A stretch of DNA of 64,000 bases, taken from positions 310,001 through 374,000 of the forward strand of contig NZ_LTAX01000002.1 of NCBI RefSeq assembly GCF_001639745.1. Direction: 5' to 3'. Source of the DNA: Marinomonas gallaica. GTDB taxonomy: Bacteria; Pseudomonadota; Gammaproteobacteria; Pseudomonadales; Marinomonadaceae. The notes beneath the pieces were generated by a model. That model saw nothing but the letters and a program-made list of their open reading frames with translations. It was not told the DNA's origin and did not search any database. This document shows, piece by piece, positions 27,717 through 37,213 of this stretch (position 1 is its first letter; every line of letters starts with the position of its first letter). Both the position numbers and the translations under genes were made by a program.

Positions 27717-28556
27717 ATGGATATTGATGCGTTGCGCAGCTTTCTAGCCTTTGTCGATACGGGGAGCTTTACCCGTGCTGCCAAACAAACCTATCGTTCC
27801 CAAAGTGCCATCAGTATGCAGATGAAAAAGCTCGAAGAGGCCACGGGGCAATCACTGTTTACCAAGGAAGGACGCAATGTTGCCTTAACGGAGCGAGGGC
27901 AAGAGCTGGTGAGCTATGCTCGACGAATTCTTTCCTTGCACGACGAAGCCATGAGCCACTTTAAGCACACGGTACATCATCGACCGCTGGTATTAGGTTG
28001 CCCAGATGATTATGCGGAATCCGTGCTGCCGGATGTGGTCGCTTTAATGCGCGAGCATTTGCTCCAGCAAACCTTAACCATTATCTGCGATTGCAGCTCC
28101 CAGTTACGCCTTATGCTGGATCAAGGTAAGGTCGATGTGGCGATTTTAACGCGCGCCCCTCATGCGGAAGAAGGCTACCTACTGAAGCATGATAAAGGGG
28201 TCTGGGTGCATGGCGGGAAGAGTTTGGAAAACGAGAGTTTGCCCTTAGTCCTGTATGAGCCGGACTGCAAATTCCACAGCGCGGCCATTGACGGCATGGA
28301 AAAACAAGGCCGTCCCTATACCTTAGTCGCCAGTTCGTCGAGCGCCACAGCGATTAAAAGCTTATTACGCCGCGGCATTGGCATCAGCGCTATGGCGGTC
28401 TCCAGCGTGTCTCCTGGATTAACCATTAGCCGTGACACCAGCCTACCTCCGTTGCCGTCAGTGGACATTGTATTGGCAGTTGCACCGGTGCCACATCCAG
28501 CTTTTGGTAGTCATTTAGCGGCTAAAATCAGTCAACGCTTCCAAGCAACCGCTTAG
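27717..28556 (+). CDS. LysR family transcriptional regulator
   Basis: 279 aa. Winged helix-turn-helix at the N-terminus (ALRSFLAFVDTGSFTRAAKQ then SAISMQMKKLEEATGQSLF), followed by the periplasmic-binding-like effector domain with LVLGCPDDYAESVLPDV. The ATG at 27717 fits the family start MDIDALRSF better than one 12 bp earlier. Its stop overlaps that of the convergent next LysR gene by 2 bp. It probably acts on the divergent GST gene; direct repeats CTAACGAAT and CTAATGAAT lie in the shared promoter. Confidence 0.92.
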   Translation: MDIDALRSFLAFVDTGSFTRAAKQTYRSQSAISMQMKKLEEATGQSLFTKEGRNVALTERGQELVSYARRILSLHDEAMSHFKHTVHHRPLVLGCPDDYAESVLPDVVALMREHLLQQTLTIICDCSSQLRLMLDQGKVDVAILTRAPHAEEGYLLKHDKGVWVHGGKSLENESLPLVLYEPDCKFHSAAIDGMEKQGRPYTLVASSSSATAIKSLLRRGIGISAMAVSSVSPGLTISRDTSLPPLPSVDIVLAVAPVPHPAFGSHLAAKISQRFQATA

Positions 28557-29461
28557 TCTCCGTTGTCTGAGGTAGGTGTTTTTAAGTAGCGTTTGATAAA
28601 GCGCCAAAACGCATTGGCCTCAGGACTCAAGGTCTGATTTCTAAGACGAACCATAAACAGCGGAAACTGGCTGTGGGAGCTGAAGTTTTCCACATCCATG
28701 CGTACCAAGCGCCCTTCCTCTAGAGAGTCCTTGATCATGTAATGGGGCATACGTGCCCAGCCCATGCCCGCTTGTACCAAGGTTTTCTTGACTTGGAAAT
28801 CGTTCACGTGCCAGCGTCGACCCGTTGGTAAGACAAAACGATGCTCCTGTTCTTCCGCTGAGCGACTGGCTAAGATTTGCGGTAAGGAATACAAGGCTTG
28901 TTGCTTCACTTTTTGTGAGCCAGCCTGCAGTGTAGGCAGCAGATCGGGATGCACGACGCAGGTCATTTCCAACTTGCCCACCTCAACAAAGATATGCCGA
29001 TCATCAAGACCATAGCTGGGACCAATGGCAATGTCGGATTTCTCTTTGACCAGATGCTCTTGTACGCCGTTTAAGTGATCGGTCGTCAGTTCAACCGCAA
29101 TGTGTGGATGTTCGGCATCAAATGCCTTAAGCAGCCCAACAATGTGTTCTGTCAAACTCATCTGACTGATGCATAAGCGCAGCGGCTGCTGTTCAGTTCC
29201 TTGAGCTAAGTGGTGCCCCAGGTGCTCTAATTGATTTACTTGTAGCAACAGCTTTTTACTCTGCTTAAAGAAGGCTTTGCCCTCTGCTGTGAGTGTTGGA
29301 CGATAGCTATCACGATCCAATAGCTGGATACCATACTGCCCTTCCAAGGCTTTGACGGCAGCACTGATACTCGGCTGGGTTTTATGAATCGCCTCGGCAG
29401 CAGCACGAAAGCTGCCCATTTCAACCACCGCAATAAAAGCCCTGAGTTGATCCAGCTTCAT
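28553..29461 (-). CDS. LysR family transcriptional regulator
   Basis: 302 aa. DNA-binding domain MKLDQLRAFIAVVEMGSF with KTQPSISAAVKALEGQYGIQ as the recognition region, then an effector-binding domain with LRLCISQMSLTEHIVGLLKA. Divergent from a TSUP-type exporter gene with 109 bp between them, the usual layout for a regulator of its neighbour. The ligand might be a sulfonate, sulfite or organic acid, judged only from what TSUP carriers move. Confidence 0.92.
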   Translation of the reverse strand: MKLDQLRAFIAVVEMGSFRAAAEAIHKTQPSISAAVKALEGQYGIQLLDRDSYRPTLTAEGKAFFKQSKKLLLQVNQLEHLGHHLAQGTEQQPLRLCISQMSLTEHIVGLLKAFDAEHPHIAVELTTDHLNGVQEHLVKEKSDIAIGPSYGLDDRHIFVEVGKLEMTCVVHPDLLPTLQAGSQKVKQQALYSLPQILASRSAEEQEHRFVLPTGRRWHVNDFQVKKTLVQAGMGWARMPHYMIKDSLEEGRLVRMDVENFSSHSQFPLFMVRLRNQTLSPEANAFWRFIKRYLKTPTSDNGD

Positions 29462-29570
29462 GATAAAAATTTCCTTTCATTACAATCAAAAAACGAAATT
29501 ATTTTTAATTCATTATTGCCGTTATTCTATCGCTCATCAAGCAACACACTTATAACCAAGGAGGACTATC

Positions 29571-30296
29571 GTGACAACCGCATTTGTGGTGATGTTTATG
29601 GCTGGCATAGTAACCGGCTTTTCAAAGTTTTCCGTAGGGGGAATGGGGCTAATCATATTGCCGATCGTCATGATTGCCTTTCCTGGTCCTGAAGCACTCG
29701 GGGCTTTATTGCCTTTATATATTATTACTGACGTGATGGCGGCTTGCAGCTACCGCAAGAATATCTCATGGCGGGTACTGGCACGCTTTTTACCGCTGGC
29801 TTTCATAGGGCTGCTTATCGGTTCTTACCTACTCGCCGACTTAAACGCAGATCAGTTTGTCACACTCCTCGGTGTGATCATTATTTCAATGATACTTTTA
29901 GGGCTTTACTTGGATGCACGGCCGAGTAACTTTATGCAAAAGCCCATAACGGCCTATTTTATGGGGCTAGCAGGTGGATTGGTTACGATGGTTGCAAATG
30001 CCGCAGGACCTTTATTCAGCTTATTCTTAATGGAGCAAAAGCTTAGCAAAGACAGCTACGTCAGCACTCGTGCTTGGGCCTTTCTGATCATCGATGTCAT
30101 CAAGCTGCCGATGTATCTAGGTCTCGGACTGCTAACCCAAGAAAGCTTAACCATCGGTGCGTATGCCCTACCAGGTTTGTTAATCGGTGCGTTGATCGGC
30201 TACCACTTTTTAAAACATGTGACACCGGCACACTTTAAATGGCTAATCCGTCTTATGTCGTGCATCGCGGCTATGAAGTTAATGTTCTTTTCCTGA
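29571..30296 (+). CDS. TSUP (TauE/SafE) family anion exporter
   Basis: 241 aa, about eight membrane helices in two repeats. The N-terminal family motif reads AGIVTGFSKFSVGGMGLIIL and its repeat partner is GLAGGLVTMVANAAGPLFS. Such carriers export sulfite, sulfoacetate or other small anions, or take up organosulfur compounds. The start is GTG with an excellent AAGGAGGA site. Regulated most likely by the divergent LysR gene. Confidence 0.88.
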   Translation: MTTAFVVMFMAGIVTGFSKFSVGGMGLIILPIVMIAFPGPEALGALLPLYIITDVMAACSYRKNISWRVLARFLPLAFIGLLIGSYLLADLNADQFVTLLGVIIISMILLGLYLDARPSNFMQKPITAYFMGLAGGLVTMVANAAGPLFSLFLMEQKLSKDSYVSTRAWAFLIIDVIKLPMYLGLGLLTQESLTIGAYALPGLLIGALIGYHFLKHVTPAHFKWLIRLMSCIAAMKLMFFS

Positions 30297-30693
30297 AAGC
30301 CACTTAGTGATTTTCCGACCTTCAAGATTCTATCAAGCATTACCACTTGTAAAGTCGTAATGCTTGCAACATCCTCTAATCTCTTTATTTTTTTAAGAAC
30401 GATTATCATGCAGGTATTCCAAGATCTTGCCATCACCTTAGTTTTGTCTAGGCCACACTTCGCGCAAGAAGCAAAAAAAATAATCAAAAAATTCAAACAG
30501 TTATATTTTTAGATCCGATTACCAGTGAATTTACACTGACCCTTTCAATACGTAAGTTTTCCAGAATAAGCTTTTCTGAACCTTAACATTCACCTGACAC
30601 CATCTTTGAAACGATTCTCTTATCTTGAATGGCGTGTTAGCGAATATCTTCATCGCTTATCACTTTGAAACCAAACTTAGGACGGAGGTCTTC
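30297..30693. other. Intergenic region with hairpin and leader of the PPC-repeat gene
   Basis: 397 bp without a supported gene. A ten-base perfect inverted repeat CAAGCATTAC / GTAATGCTTG (30334-30366) just after the TSUP stop may end that transcript, though no T tract follows. The rest is AT-rich and probably holds the promoter of the acidic PPC gene. A frame extends upstream from that gene to 30625, but GGAGG before 30694 marks the likelier start. Confidence 0.4.
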
Positions 30694-32325
30694 ATGAAAT
30701 CAGCAAAGCAATTTTCAAATCAAGGCAATGCACTAGACACAGCGAAAGGCAATATGAGCACACCAGAATATTTGCTCAACAACCTGAATCAGCAGAACCT
30801 TACATCAGATTACGTTGCCCAAGTTCTTGACAGCTTACCACCAGGTCAAATCGTGCGTTACTTTGCACAAAACGGTCTTGAGGCACTATTTGAGCAGCAA
30901 GAAGAAACCACAGAGGACAATTATGGTAGCAATGCGACAGCGCTAGAGCTGAACACGGCACTGGATGCCAGCATTGATACGGAAATGGAAAACGACCTGT
31001 ACTCTATTGAATTAGAAGAAGGCGAAAACTACTCTTTCACTGTTACAAGCGACGAACTTTCTTCACCTTATTTAGTGTTACGCAACAGTGATGGCAAGCG
31101 TATTTCAAGCGATGCTCAAGAAGACGATGAAACCAATACGTCATTCAGTTTTACAGCGCCACAGTCAGGCGTTTTCTACTTGGATTTATCTGACTTAGAA
31201 GACGACGCTTCTGGCAACTACAACATCAGTGTTACCTCGTCAGATGAAACCGATCCAGTCGATGAGACAGAAGACCCACAAGATGGCTCTGAAACCGACC
31301 CCGTCGATGAGACAGAAGACCCACAAGACGGCTCTGAAACCGATCCCGTCGATGAAACAGAAGACCCACAAGACGGCTCTGAAACCGACCCCGTCGATGA
31401 GACAGAAGACCCACAAGATGGCTCTGAAACCGATCCCGTCGATGAGACAGAAGACCCACAAGACGGCTCTGAAACCGACCCCGTCGATGAGACAGAAGAC
31501 CCACAAGATGGCTCTGAAACCGGCCCCGTCGATGAGACAGAAGACCCACAAGATGGCTCTGAAACCGATCCAGTTGACGAAACGCCCGATGACACGGTTG
31601 TAGATGATTTTACAGCAGATACCACGACAGCGGGTGCGATTGTTGCCAACACAGAAGTACAAGGAACATTCGAACAAGCAGGTGATTCAGATTGGTACTC
31701 AATGAATCTTGAAGCAGGCACAGACTACACTATGACATTCTCTTCTGAGAATGTTGAAATCCCTGCTCTGGTGCTACGTGATGCAGAAGGCCAAACGGTT
31801 GAAAATAATTTCAGTATTACAGGTGATGATGTAGACATTAGTTTCACAGCAGAAGAAGCAGGTACCTACTTCCTAGATGCTAGTGATCTCTCTAGCGCTG
31901 CTATCGGAGACTACACATTAGCGTTAACCACTGACGAGCAAGATACTATTGAGATTCCTGAACTGGATGAAGACGACGTATCTGCAGACATTCTCACAAA
32001 TAGCCTACTGGATGTCGGCAGTACAGTTGAAAGCTCGCTAGACTTCGCAGGCGATGAGGACTGGTTCGCCACCTCTCTAGAAGCAGGCATGACCTACGAC
32101 ATCTCCATGGAAAGCGATGCTCTAGAGTCTGGCCAGCTAGCCGTTATGGACAACGACGGTGAATTAGCGCTAGCCCTTGAAGAAGGTAATGAAGATGGCA
32201 TCCTGTCCTTCACTGCCGAAGAGTCTGGCACCTACTTCATTGGTGCATCGGATGCGAATCCAGATGCAACCGGCGATTACCTAATCGGCGTACAGCAACA
32301 AACGACTGAAGATGTGATTGCATAG
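30694..32325 (+). CDS. Very acidic protein with three PPC-type beta-sandwich domains and a 15-residue tandem repeat
   Basis: 543 aa, extremely rich in Asp, Glu and Thr. Residues about 1-65 are helical with no signal peptide. PPC-like domain 1 (about 75-182: NDLYSIELEEGENYSFTV to SGVFYLDLSDLEDDASGNY) is followed by seven copies of ETDPVDETEDPQDGS, then PPC domain 2 (about 320-415, DSDWYSMNLEAGTDYTM) and domain 3 (about 435-535, DEDWFATSLEAGMTYDI). PPC domains normally flank secreted peptidases, but no peptidase domain is present. It may be a surface or secreted binding protein; the export route is unclear. Good GGAGG site. Confidence 0.82.
   Translation: MKSAKQFSNQGNALDTAKGNMSTPEYLLNNLNQQNLTSDYVAQVLDSLPPGQIVRYFAQNGLEALFEQQEETTEDNYGSNATALELNTALDASIDTEMENDLYSIELEEGENYSFTVTSDELSSPYLVLRNSDGKRISSDAQEDDETNTSFSFTAPQSGVFYLDLSDLEDDASGNYNISVTSSDETDPVDETEDPQDGSETDPVDETEDPQDGSETDPVDETEDPQDGSETDPVDETEDPQDGSETDPVDETEDPQDGSETDPVDETEDPQDGSETGPVDETEDPQDGSETDPVDETPDDTVVDDFTADTTTAGAIVANTEVQGTFEQAGDSDWYSMNLEAGTDYTMTFSSENVEIPALVLRDAEGQTVENNFSITGDDVDISFTAEEAGTYFLDASDLSSAAIGDYTLALTTDEQDTIEIPELDEDDVSADILTNSLLDVGSTVESSLDFAGDEDWFATSLEAGMTYDISMESDALESGQLAVMDNDGELALALEEGNEDGILSFTAEESGTYFIGASDANPDATGDYLIGVQQQTTEDVIA
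31246..31593 (+). repeat. 45-bp tandem repeat, seven full units plus a partial
   Basis: Units start at 31246, 31291, 31336, 31381, 31426, 31471 and 31516, with a partial eighth at 31561. Each encodes ETDPVDETEDPQDGS; unit 7 has Gly for Asp at position 3. Silent changes alternate between neighbours (ACCGAC in units 2, 4, 6; ACCGAT in 3, 5), which points to duplication of 90-bp pairs. In-frame length means copy number can change without a frameshift. Confidence 0.97.
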
Positions 32326-32362
32326 CAGCTCTCAATAATCATAGCTTGATAGCTAACCCTAG

Positions 32363-32393
32363 AAATAGCCAACCCTAGAAGGGTTGGCTATTT
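32363..32393. terminator. Bidirectional terminator between PPC gene and rarD
   Basis: Thirteen-base perfect stem AAATAGCCAACCC / GGGTTGGCTATTT with a 5-base loop. Four T residues follow on the plus strand and it lies between convergent genes. Confidence 0.8.
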
Positions 32394-32402
32394 TCTGTGT
32401 TG

Positions 32403-33299
32403 CTAAAGTGCCTGTTTCTGTTTGCGCAGTTGCTTAATCGAGCTGACAATTAACATGGCTAAAGCCGCCCAAATTAAACCAAAAGTCACCAGTTTCTCAC
32501 TGGAGAACGGTTCGTCGTAAAGAAAGACGGCCAACAAGAACATGGCACTGGGACCAATGTATTGAAAAAAGCCCAAGGTCACCAAACTGATTCGGTTTGC
32601 GGCCGCAGCAAAACACATCAGCGGCACCATAGTGACTGGCCCTGCGGCCATTAGAAGTAAACTAGACGCCCAATGGCCGCTCTGCATAAAACCAAAATCC
32701 GCACCAAACCAATACAGCTGAGACAGCGCGTAAGGCATCAAAATAGCCGTTTCTAACGTCATCCCCATAAAGCTATCCAAGGCGATTTTCTTTCGCACTA
32801 ACCCATACAAACCAAAGCTCAGCGCCAGTGTTAGGGCTATCCATGGTAAGCGTCCGAATTGAATTACCTCAAACACCACGGCTAACAGGCACAGCCAAGC
32901 TGCCCACTGTTTTGGCCGATCAAGACGATCCTTAAAAAACACCATCCCCAATACAATGCTAACTAAAGGGTTGATGTAATAACCCAAGCTCGCACTCAGC
33001 AGTTGCTCGCTATTGACGGCATAAATATAAGTTCCCCAATTGACGGCAATTAATACCGAGGACAATGCAACCGCCAGCAATACCTTTGTGCTTAAAGCCT
33101 GCTTTAACGCTCGCCATTTGCGCATCGCTGTCATCAGTATCACGACTACCACAAACGACCATAAGATCCGATGCGATAAAATATCCAACGCGGGTATGTG
33201 GTCAATGGTTTTAAAATACAACGGAGCGATAGACCACAATAGAAACGCGGTAATCCCATAAAGCATGCCTGATTTTGCCGTCGAATCCATGTTTGACAT
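32403..33299 (-). CDS. rarD: EamA family transporter RarD
   Basis: 298 aa with about ten helices in two EamA repeats. The N-terminal pattern GITAFLLWSIAPLYFKTIDH and ILSHRILWSF is the RarD signature (chloramphenicol-sensitivity protein). Its natural substrate is unsettled. A GTG at 33305 also opens the frame, but the ATG at 33299 is better placed after GGAG. It follows the hybrid kinase stop by 37 bp on the same strand, so it may be read through from the two-component operon. Confidence 0.88.
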   Translation of the reverse strand: MSNMDSTAKSGMLYGITAFLLWSIAPLYFKTIDHIPALDILSHRILWSFVVVVILMTAMRKWRALKQALSTKVLLAVALSSVLIAVNWGTYIYAVNSEQLLSASLGYYINPLVSIVLGMVFFKDRLDRPKQWAAWLCLLAVVFEVIQFGRLPWIALTLALSFGLYGLVRKKIALDSFMGMTLETAILMPYALSQLYWFGADFGFMQSGHWASSLLLMAAGPVTMVPLMCFAAAANRISLVTLGFFQYIGPSAMFLLAVFLYDEPFSSEKLVTFGLIWAALAMLIVSSIKQLRKQKQAL

Positions 33300-33336
33300 T
33301 GTCACTCCGTGTCTAAGGTTTGGAAGCTAAAGTACA

Positions 33337-35664
33337 TTAAGCCAATATGGCATCAAACTCTGCTAGTGTATTTCTCACACTGTGTTGCAGCGTCGTAACA
33401 AGGTGTTCAAAATCATTTAGTTGGCCAACATTGGCCGCTGTTTCTAATTGTCGTAGTAAATTAGCAAGCTGTAGTGCGCCAACCGCATCCGCGTCACCGG
33501 CCAATCGGTGCGCAATATCCGCTACCTCGTAATCATCTTGCTCAGCGTGCATTTGCTTTAGATCTGTCAAACCTTCAGCCATGGCATGCTCTAAACTGAT
33601 TAACAACTTACGCAGCCGTTGTTCACCTAAAGCGGATAAGTGTGACCGTAGAAGAACTGGATCAATTAACTCAGAATCACCTTGTGTTTCTTTAAGCGAA
33701 GTCGACGGGGCTGTTTGAGTACGCATAATTTGCTGCAACGATTCTTGTTTAAACGGCTTAGGTAATACCGCCCAAATACCGGCTGCATGACACTTTTGCA
33801 CATTGCTGGGTTGAACATTGGCCGTCAAGGCTACGACAGGTGTGTGCTGGTTTACACCAGACTCGGAACGAATGCGTTGTGCGATTTCTAAACCGCTCAT
33901 GTTAGGCAGGTGAATATCCATTAAAATCAGATCAAATGGATCCGAGGCCATGGCAGCAAGAGCCTGAGTGCCGTTTTCAGCCAATGTCACTCGGTGCCCA
34001 TCTTGCCTTAATAACTCCATCGTCACGGCCTGATTTATCGGCGTGTCTTCCACTAATAAAATCGACATAGATGGCAACGATGGCAGCACCGTCTCTAGCT
34101 GCGCCGGAGCATGCCTTGTTTCTGCGGGTATGTGAGCCAGAGGTACATAAAACCAAAACAGGCTGCCATGCCCAACATCACTGGTAACGCCGATCTCACC
34201 CTGCAGCACATTCACCAACTGAGCGGTAATGGCCAGCCCTAATCCAGTCCCACCGAAGCGTCGAGTAATGCTCTCGTCCGCTTGGCTAAAGCGCTCGAAA
34301 ATCTGCGTTAAATAGTCTTCCGATATGCCAATGCCGGTGTCTTCTACTTCAAAGAACACACCATCGCTGTGGTCTGGGTCGTTAGCGGGCATCACCGTAA
34401 TAGTCACGGTACCTGCTTCAGTAAATTTAATGGCATTCGATACAAGATTCGACAAAATCTGACGTAACGCTCCGGCTCCACCATAATATTGCTTGGCTAA
34501 TTCGTCGCTGATGTTGACGGCAATCTGGCTGTTTTGCGCTTTTGCTTGGGCAGAAAACAGCAAGCTGGTTGACGACACTAACTCTTGAATCGAAAAAACA
34601 CTCATTTCAGGGCAATACATGCCTTCTTCTAAGCGTGCATAGTCCAGCAAGCCATTTAGAATCTCTAGTAACGCATCACCAGACTGATAAATAGCATCGA
34701 GTTTTTCTTGGTTTGCAGCGGCTTGATCGGTGCGCTGCAACAACTCCACCATGCCTAAAATACCATTTAAAGGCGTTTTAATTTCATGGCTCATGGTCGC
34801 CAAAAACTGGCTTTTTGCTTTATTCGCTTGCTCGGCCGCCTCCTTCGCATCCTGTAATCGTTGCGTGCGGCGTAGGACCTGCTCTTGCAGCTGATCACGG
34901 TGGTAACGCAACTCCGCTTCAATTCGGTCTTTTTGCTTAATATCCTCTAAAATAGCTTCTCGCATATCGTTTAACGCATTCACCACTGCGTCTAACTCAT
35001 CGTCTTGAGCTGCTTTCTTTTTATGCGGCAGACGCAACGTTTGTTTGAGATTTCCCGCGCCAATAGAGCGGGTATAACGTGACATGTATTCTAGGTGCCG
35101 TGTCACCATAAAATGCACGATCAGCAGCAGTAATAGACCATTCACTAATACTAAACCACTTTGAAACAATGCAATCTCAACGGCCGATCGCAGTAAACGA
35201 GACTGGATAGCCGCCATATCATGGTAAACCGTCAGCTCTCCAAGTAACCGCGAAGTGAGCTGACCATCACGGTCCTCATAATAGATATCAAAGGTCGTAC
35301 CATAGGTTTGCGATACTTTTTCAGGAACATCCCCAACAACAATATCCTCTTGCCAGTCTTGAGAGTGCAACATCACGGCATTGACGTTAGAAAAGTTCAT
35401 TATCCCTTTCAGTTGCAGCAACAACTGTTCTTGATCAAGATCCCATAGCCCCTTTCGAATACCTTCTATATGCGATGACGTAATGAAATCCGTTTGCTGC
35501 TGCAAAGCGACTCGCTCTCGACGATATTCGTTGTAGACCTGAATACTGGTCGAAACGAGTGCTAACAACAAGCTCAACGAAATCAGCTTAATAAAGATAC
35601 GATAAGCCAGTGGGTGAGCTTGCTTATAACCTAATATTTTGGCTAAAACGGATGAAGGTGTCAT
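33337..35664 (-). CDS. Hybrid sensor histidine kinase / receiver / Hpt protein (BvgS/TorS-like)
   Basis: 775 aa. A helix at about 20-42 and another at about 168-188 enclose a small periplasmic domain. HAMP and a coiled coil follow, then HisKA with the phospho-acceptor His293 ([17 protein letters not shown]), and a HATPase with [15 protein letters not shown] and GGTGLGLAI. The receiver has the acceptor Asp in [13 protein letters not shown] and Lys in LPKPF, and the C-terminal Hpt has [13 protein letters not shown]. This is the full four-step phosphorelay layout. The start at 35664 overlaps the upstream stop as ATGA, so translation is coupled. Confidence 0.92.
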   Translation of the reverse strand: MTPSSVLAKILGYKQAHPLAYRIFIKLISLSLLLALVSTSIQVYNEYRRERVALQQQTDFITSSHIEGIRKGLWDLDQEQLLLQLKGIMNFSNVNAVMLHSQDWQEDIVVGDVPEKVSQTYGTTFDIYYEDRDGQLTSRLLGELTVYHDMAAIQSRLLRSAVEIALFQSGLVLVNGLLLLLIVHFMVTRHLEYMSRYTRSIGAGNLKQTLRLPHKKKAAQDDELDAVVNALNDMREAILEDIKQKDRIEAELRYHRDQLQEQVLRRTQRLQDAKEAAEQANKAKSQFLATMSHEIKTPLNGILGMVELLQRTDQAAANQEKLDAIYQSGDALLEILNGLLDYARLEEGMYCPEMSVFSIQELVSSTSLLFSAQAKAQNSQIAVNISDELAKQYYGGAGALRQILSNLVSNAIKFTEAGTVTITVMPANDPDHSDGVFFEVEDTGIGISEDYLTQIFERFSQADESITRRFGGTGLGLAITAQLVNVLQGEIGVTSDVGHGSLFWFYVPLAHIPAETRHAPAQLETVLPSLPSMSILLVEDTPINQAVTMELLRQDGHRVTLAENGTQALAAMASDPFDLILMDIHLPNMSGLEIAQRIRSESGVNQHTPVVALTANVQPSNVQKCHAAGIWAVLPKPFKQESLQQIMRTQTAPSTSLKETQGDSELIDPVLLRSHLSALGEQRLRKLLISLEHAMAEGLTDLKQMHAEQDDYEVADIAHRLAGDADAVGALQLANLLRQLETAANVGQLNDFEHLVTTLQHSVRNTLAEFDAILA

Positions 35665-36485
35665 GGAATATCCTGACCAGAAGTCTCTTCTGCAGTACTT
35701 TGTAAATACATCAAACGCTGCTGCTTCATCCATAAAGGAATCAGCTTAGGGTCACTTAGCAACGCTTTCAATTCGCTATTGAGCCTTGGCAACCATTGCA
35801 TGAGTGGCGAGCGCTTAGATATGGCGACATACCAGTAATCACTGACATCCGTTGCGATAGAATCTATCTGCCCTGTAAGTCCAAAAGCATTAATCAGCAG
35901 TTGCCCTGACAACTTCCCCATGGGCACCGCATCTAAGCGATGATCGGCCAGCTTTAATAGGTTTTGATGTTGGCTCGATACCCATTCCAAACGCGGATAC
36001 TTTGCCAATGCGCTGTCCACCCGGTCACCAAAGCTATCCCCCATTAACACGCCGACACGCTTACCAGATAAGCCTTCCCAATCGTTAAAGACCAGCGGTT
36101 TAGAGGCTGGGTAAAATAAGTTGATGTCTTCTCGAACAATCGGAGTTTCTAAGAACACCATGTATTCGGAACGTACTTCGTTCCTAAAACCGGTCATGAT
36201 ATCGACATTGCCAAGCTCGACCTCTTTCAAGCAACGTTGCCAGTTGCTGTCTTGTTGATCATCCACAGAAATACCGAGCGGTTTTAGGAGAGCGTGGACA
36301 ATCATGGCATTTACACCTTCAACACGACCGCCAGGCGTTACCCATGAAACCGGAGGGTAAGCAGTCGTGCCACAGATGCGCACGGTTATATTGTTTAACG
36401 CAAGAGGCTCTTCAGAAAAGGCTTCTGTTGCCCATGCCGATACACTGAAAAACAGTGTCACGAGCCCAAAAGTTAAGGATCGCAT
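35661..36485 (-). CDS. Periplasmic substrate-binding protein (SBP_bac_3 type) of the two-component operon
   Basis: 274 aa. Signal peptide [19 protein letters not shown], then a family-3 solute-binding fold starting [20 protein letters not shown], with the mid-domain [16 protein letters not shown] and [16 protein letters not shown]. No permease or ATPase gene accompanies it. It sits between the response regulator (13-bp overlap) and the kinase (4-bp overlap), so it most likely senses a ligand for the kinase instead of importing it. The ligand is unknown. Confidence 0.86.
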   Translation of the reverse strand: MRSLTFGLVTLFFSVSAWATEAFSEEPLALNNITVRICGTTAYPPVSWVTPGGRVEGVNAMIVHALLKPLGISVDDQQDSNWQRCLKEVELGNVDIMTGFRNEVRSEYMVFLETPIVREDINLFYPASKPLVFNDWEGLSGKRVGVLMGDSFGDRVDSALAKYPRLEWVSSQHQNLLKLADHRLDAVPMGKLSGQLLINAFGLTGQIDSIATDVSDYWYVAISKRSPLMQWLPRLNSELKALLSDPKLIPLWMKQQRLMYLQSTAEETSGQDIP

Positions 36486-37213
36486 GACTCATCTTCAATC
36501 GCGGAGACACTAAACAGATAACCCACACCATGCACGGTAATGATCATCGGAGGGCACTCTGGATCGTCAGCAAGCTTGCGGCGAATACGCCCGATCAACA
36601 CATCAATCGTTCGATCCGTTGCATTCCAAGTGCGGTTTTTAATACGATCCATTAATTGGTCGCGACTTAATGGCGTGCCTTCATGCTCCATTAAAGTCAG
36701 CAGTAACTGAAATTCTCCTTCGGTTAACTGCGTGATTGTGCGATCGGAACGAACAAGCACTCTACGGGAAGTATCCAGATGCCATGGACCCAGAGGTCGT
36801 AAGACCGGTTCTTCTGTGGGCTTACTTGTGTCTCTTTGAGCGCGTACACGACGTATGAGGTTTTTACCTCGGGCAAGAATTTCACGTGGATTGAATGGTT
36901 TGCAAACGTATTCATCCGCACCGCATTCGAGACCAATAATGCGGTCAATTTCATCTTGTTTGCCGGTTACCAAAATAATACCAATCTCCGAACGAGATCG
37001 TAGCTCTCGTGTCAGCGTTAGGCCATCTTTACCGGGCAGGCGAATATCCAGCAGCACCAGATCAAATGTCTCATTTGCTAAACGCTGCTCGGCCGCTTCC
37101 GCGGTATCAACACCTTCAACGCTGTAGCCTTCTTCTGCAAAGTAGCTTTGCAGTGTTTCACGGGTGACGCCGGAGTCGTCTACCACGAGTATTTTGATTT
37201 CAGATGTCAGCAT
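36473..37213 (-). CDS. OmpR/TorR-type response regulator
   Basis: 246 aa. Receiver domain with acidic pocket LVVDDSG, phospho-acceptor Asp in FDLVLLDIRLPGKDG, Thr in LVTGK and Lys in CKPFNPREIL. A winged-helix domain follows, with LTEGEFQLLLTLMEHEG and the recognition helix in WNATDRTIDVLIGRIRRKL. Sequence is nearest in memory to TorR. First gene of a coupled operon with a binding protein and hybrid kinase. Decamer direct repeats upstream suggest autoregulation. Confidence 0.93.
   Translation of the reverse strand: MLTSEIKILVVDDSGVTRETLQSYFAEEGYSVEGVDTAEAAEQRLANETFDLVLLDIRLPGKDGLTLTRELRSRSEIGIILVTGKQDEIDRIIGLECGADEYVCKPFNPREILARGKNLIRRVRAQRDTSKPTEEPVLRPLGPWHLDTSRRVLVRSDRTITQLTEGEFQLLLTLMEHEGTPLSRDQLMDRIKNRTWNATDRTIDVLIGRIRRKLADDPECPPMIITVHGVGYLFSVSAIEDESCDP

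Noticed and set aside
31218-31721. Open frames on both strands across the repeat region (about 105-167 codons)
   Set aside because: The 45-bp period keeps every frame open by repetition; they have no ribosome sites and unnatural composition (runs of Ser, Val, Gly, Cys). The acidic plus-strand protein is the real one.
36473-37213. Calling the response regulator and kinase TorR and TorS
   Set aside because: Similarity in domain layout and boxes, but no torCAD genes or TorT-type protein present; ligand unknown, so symbols withheld.
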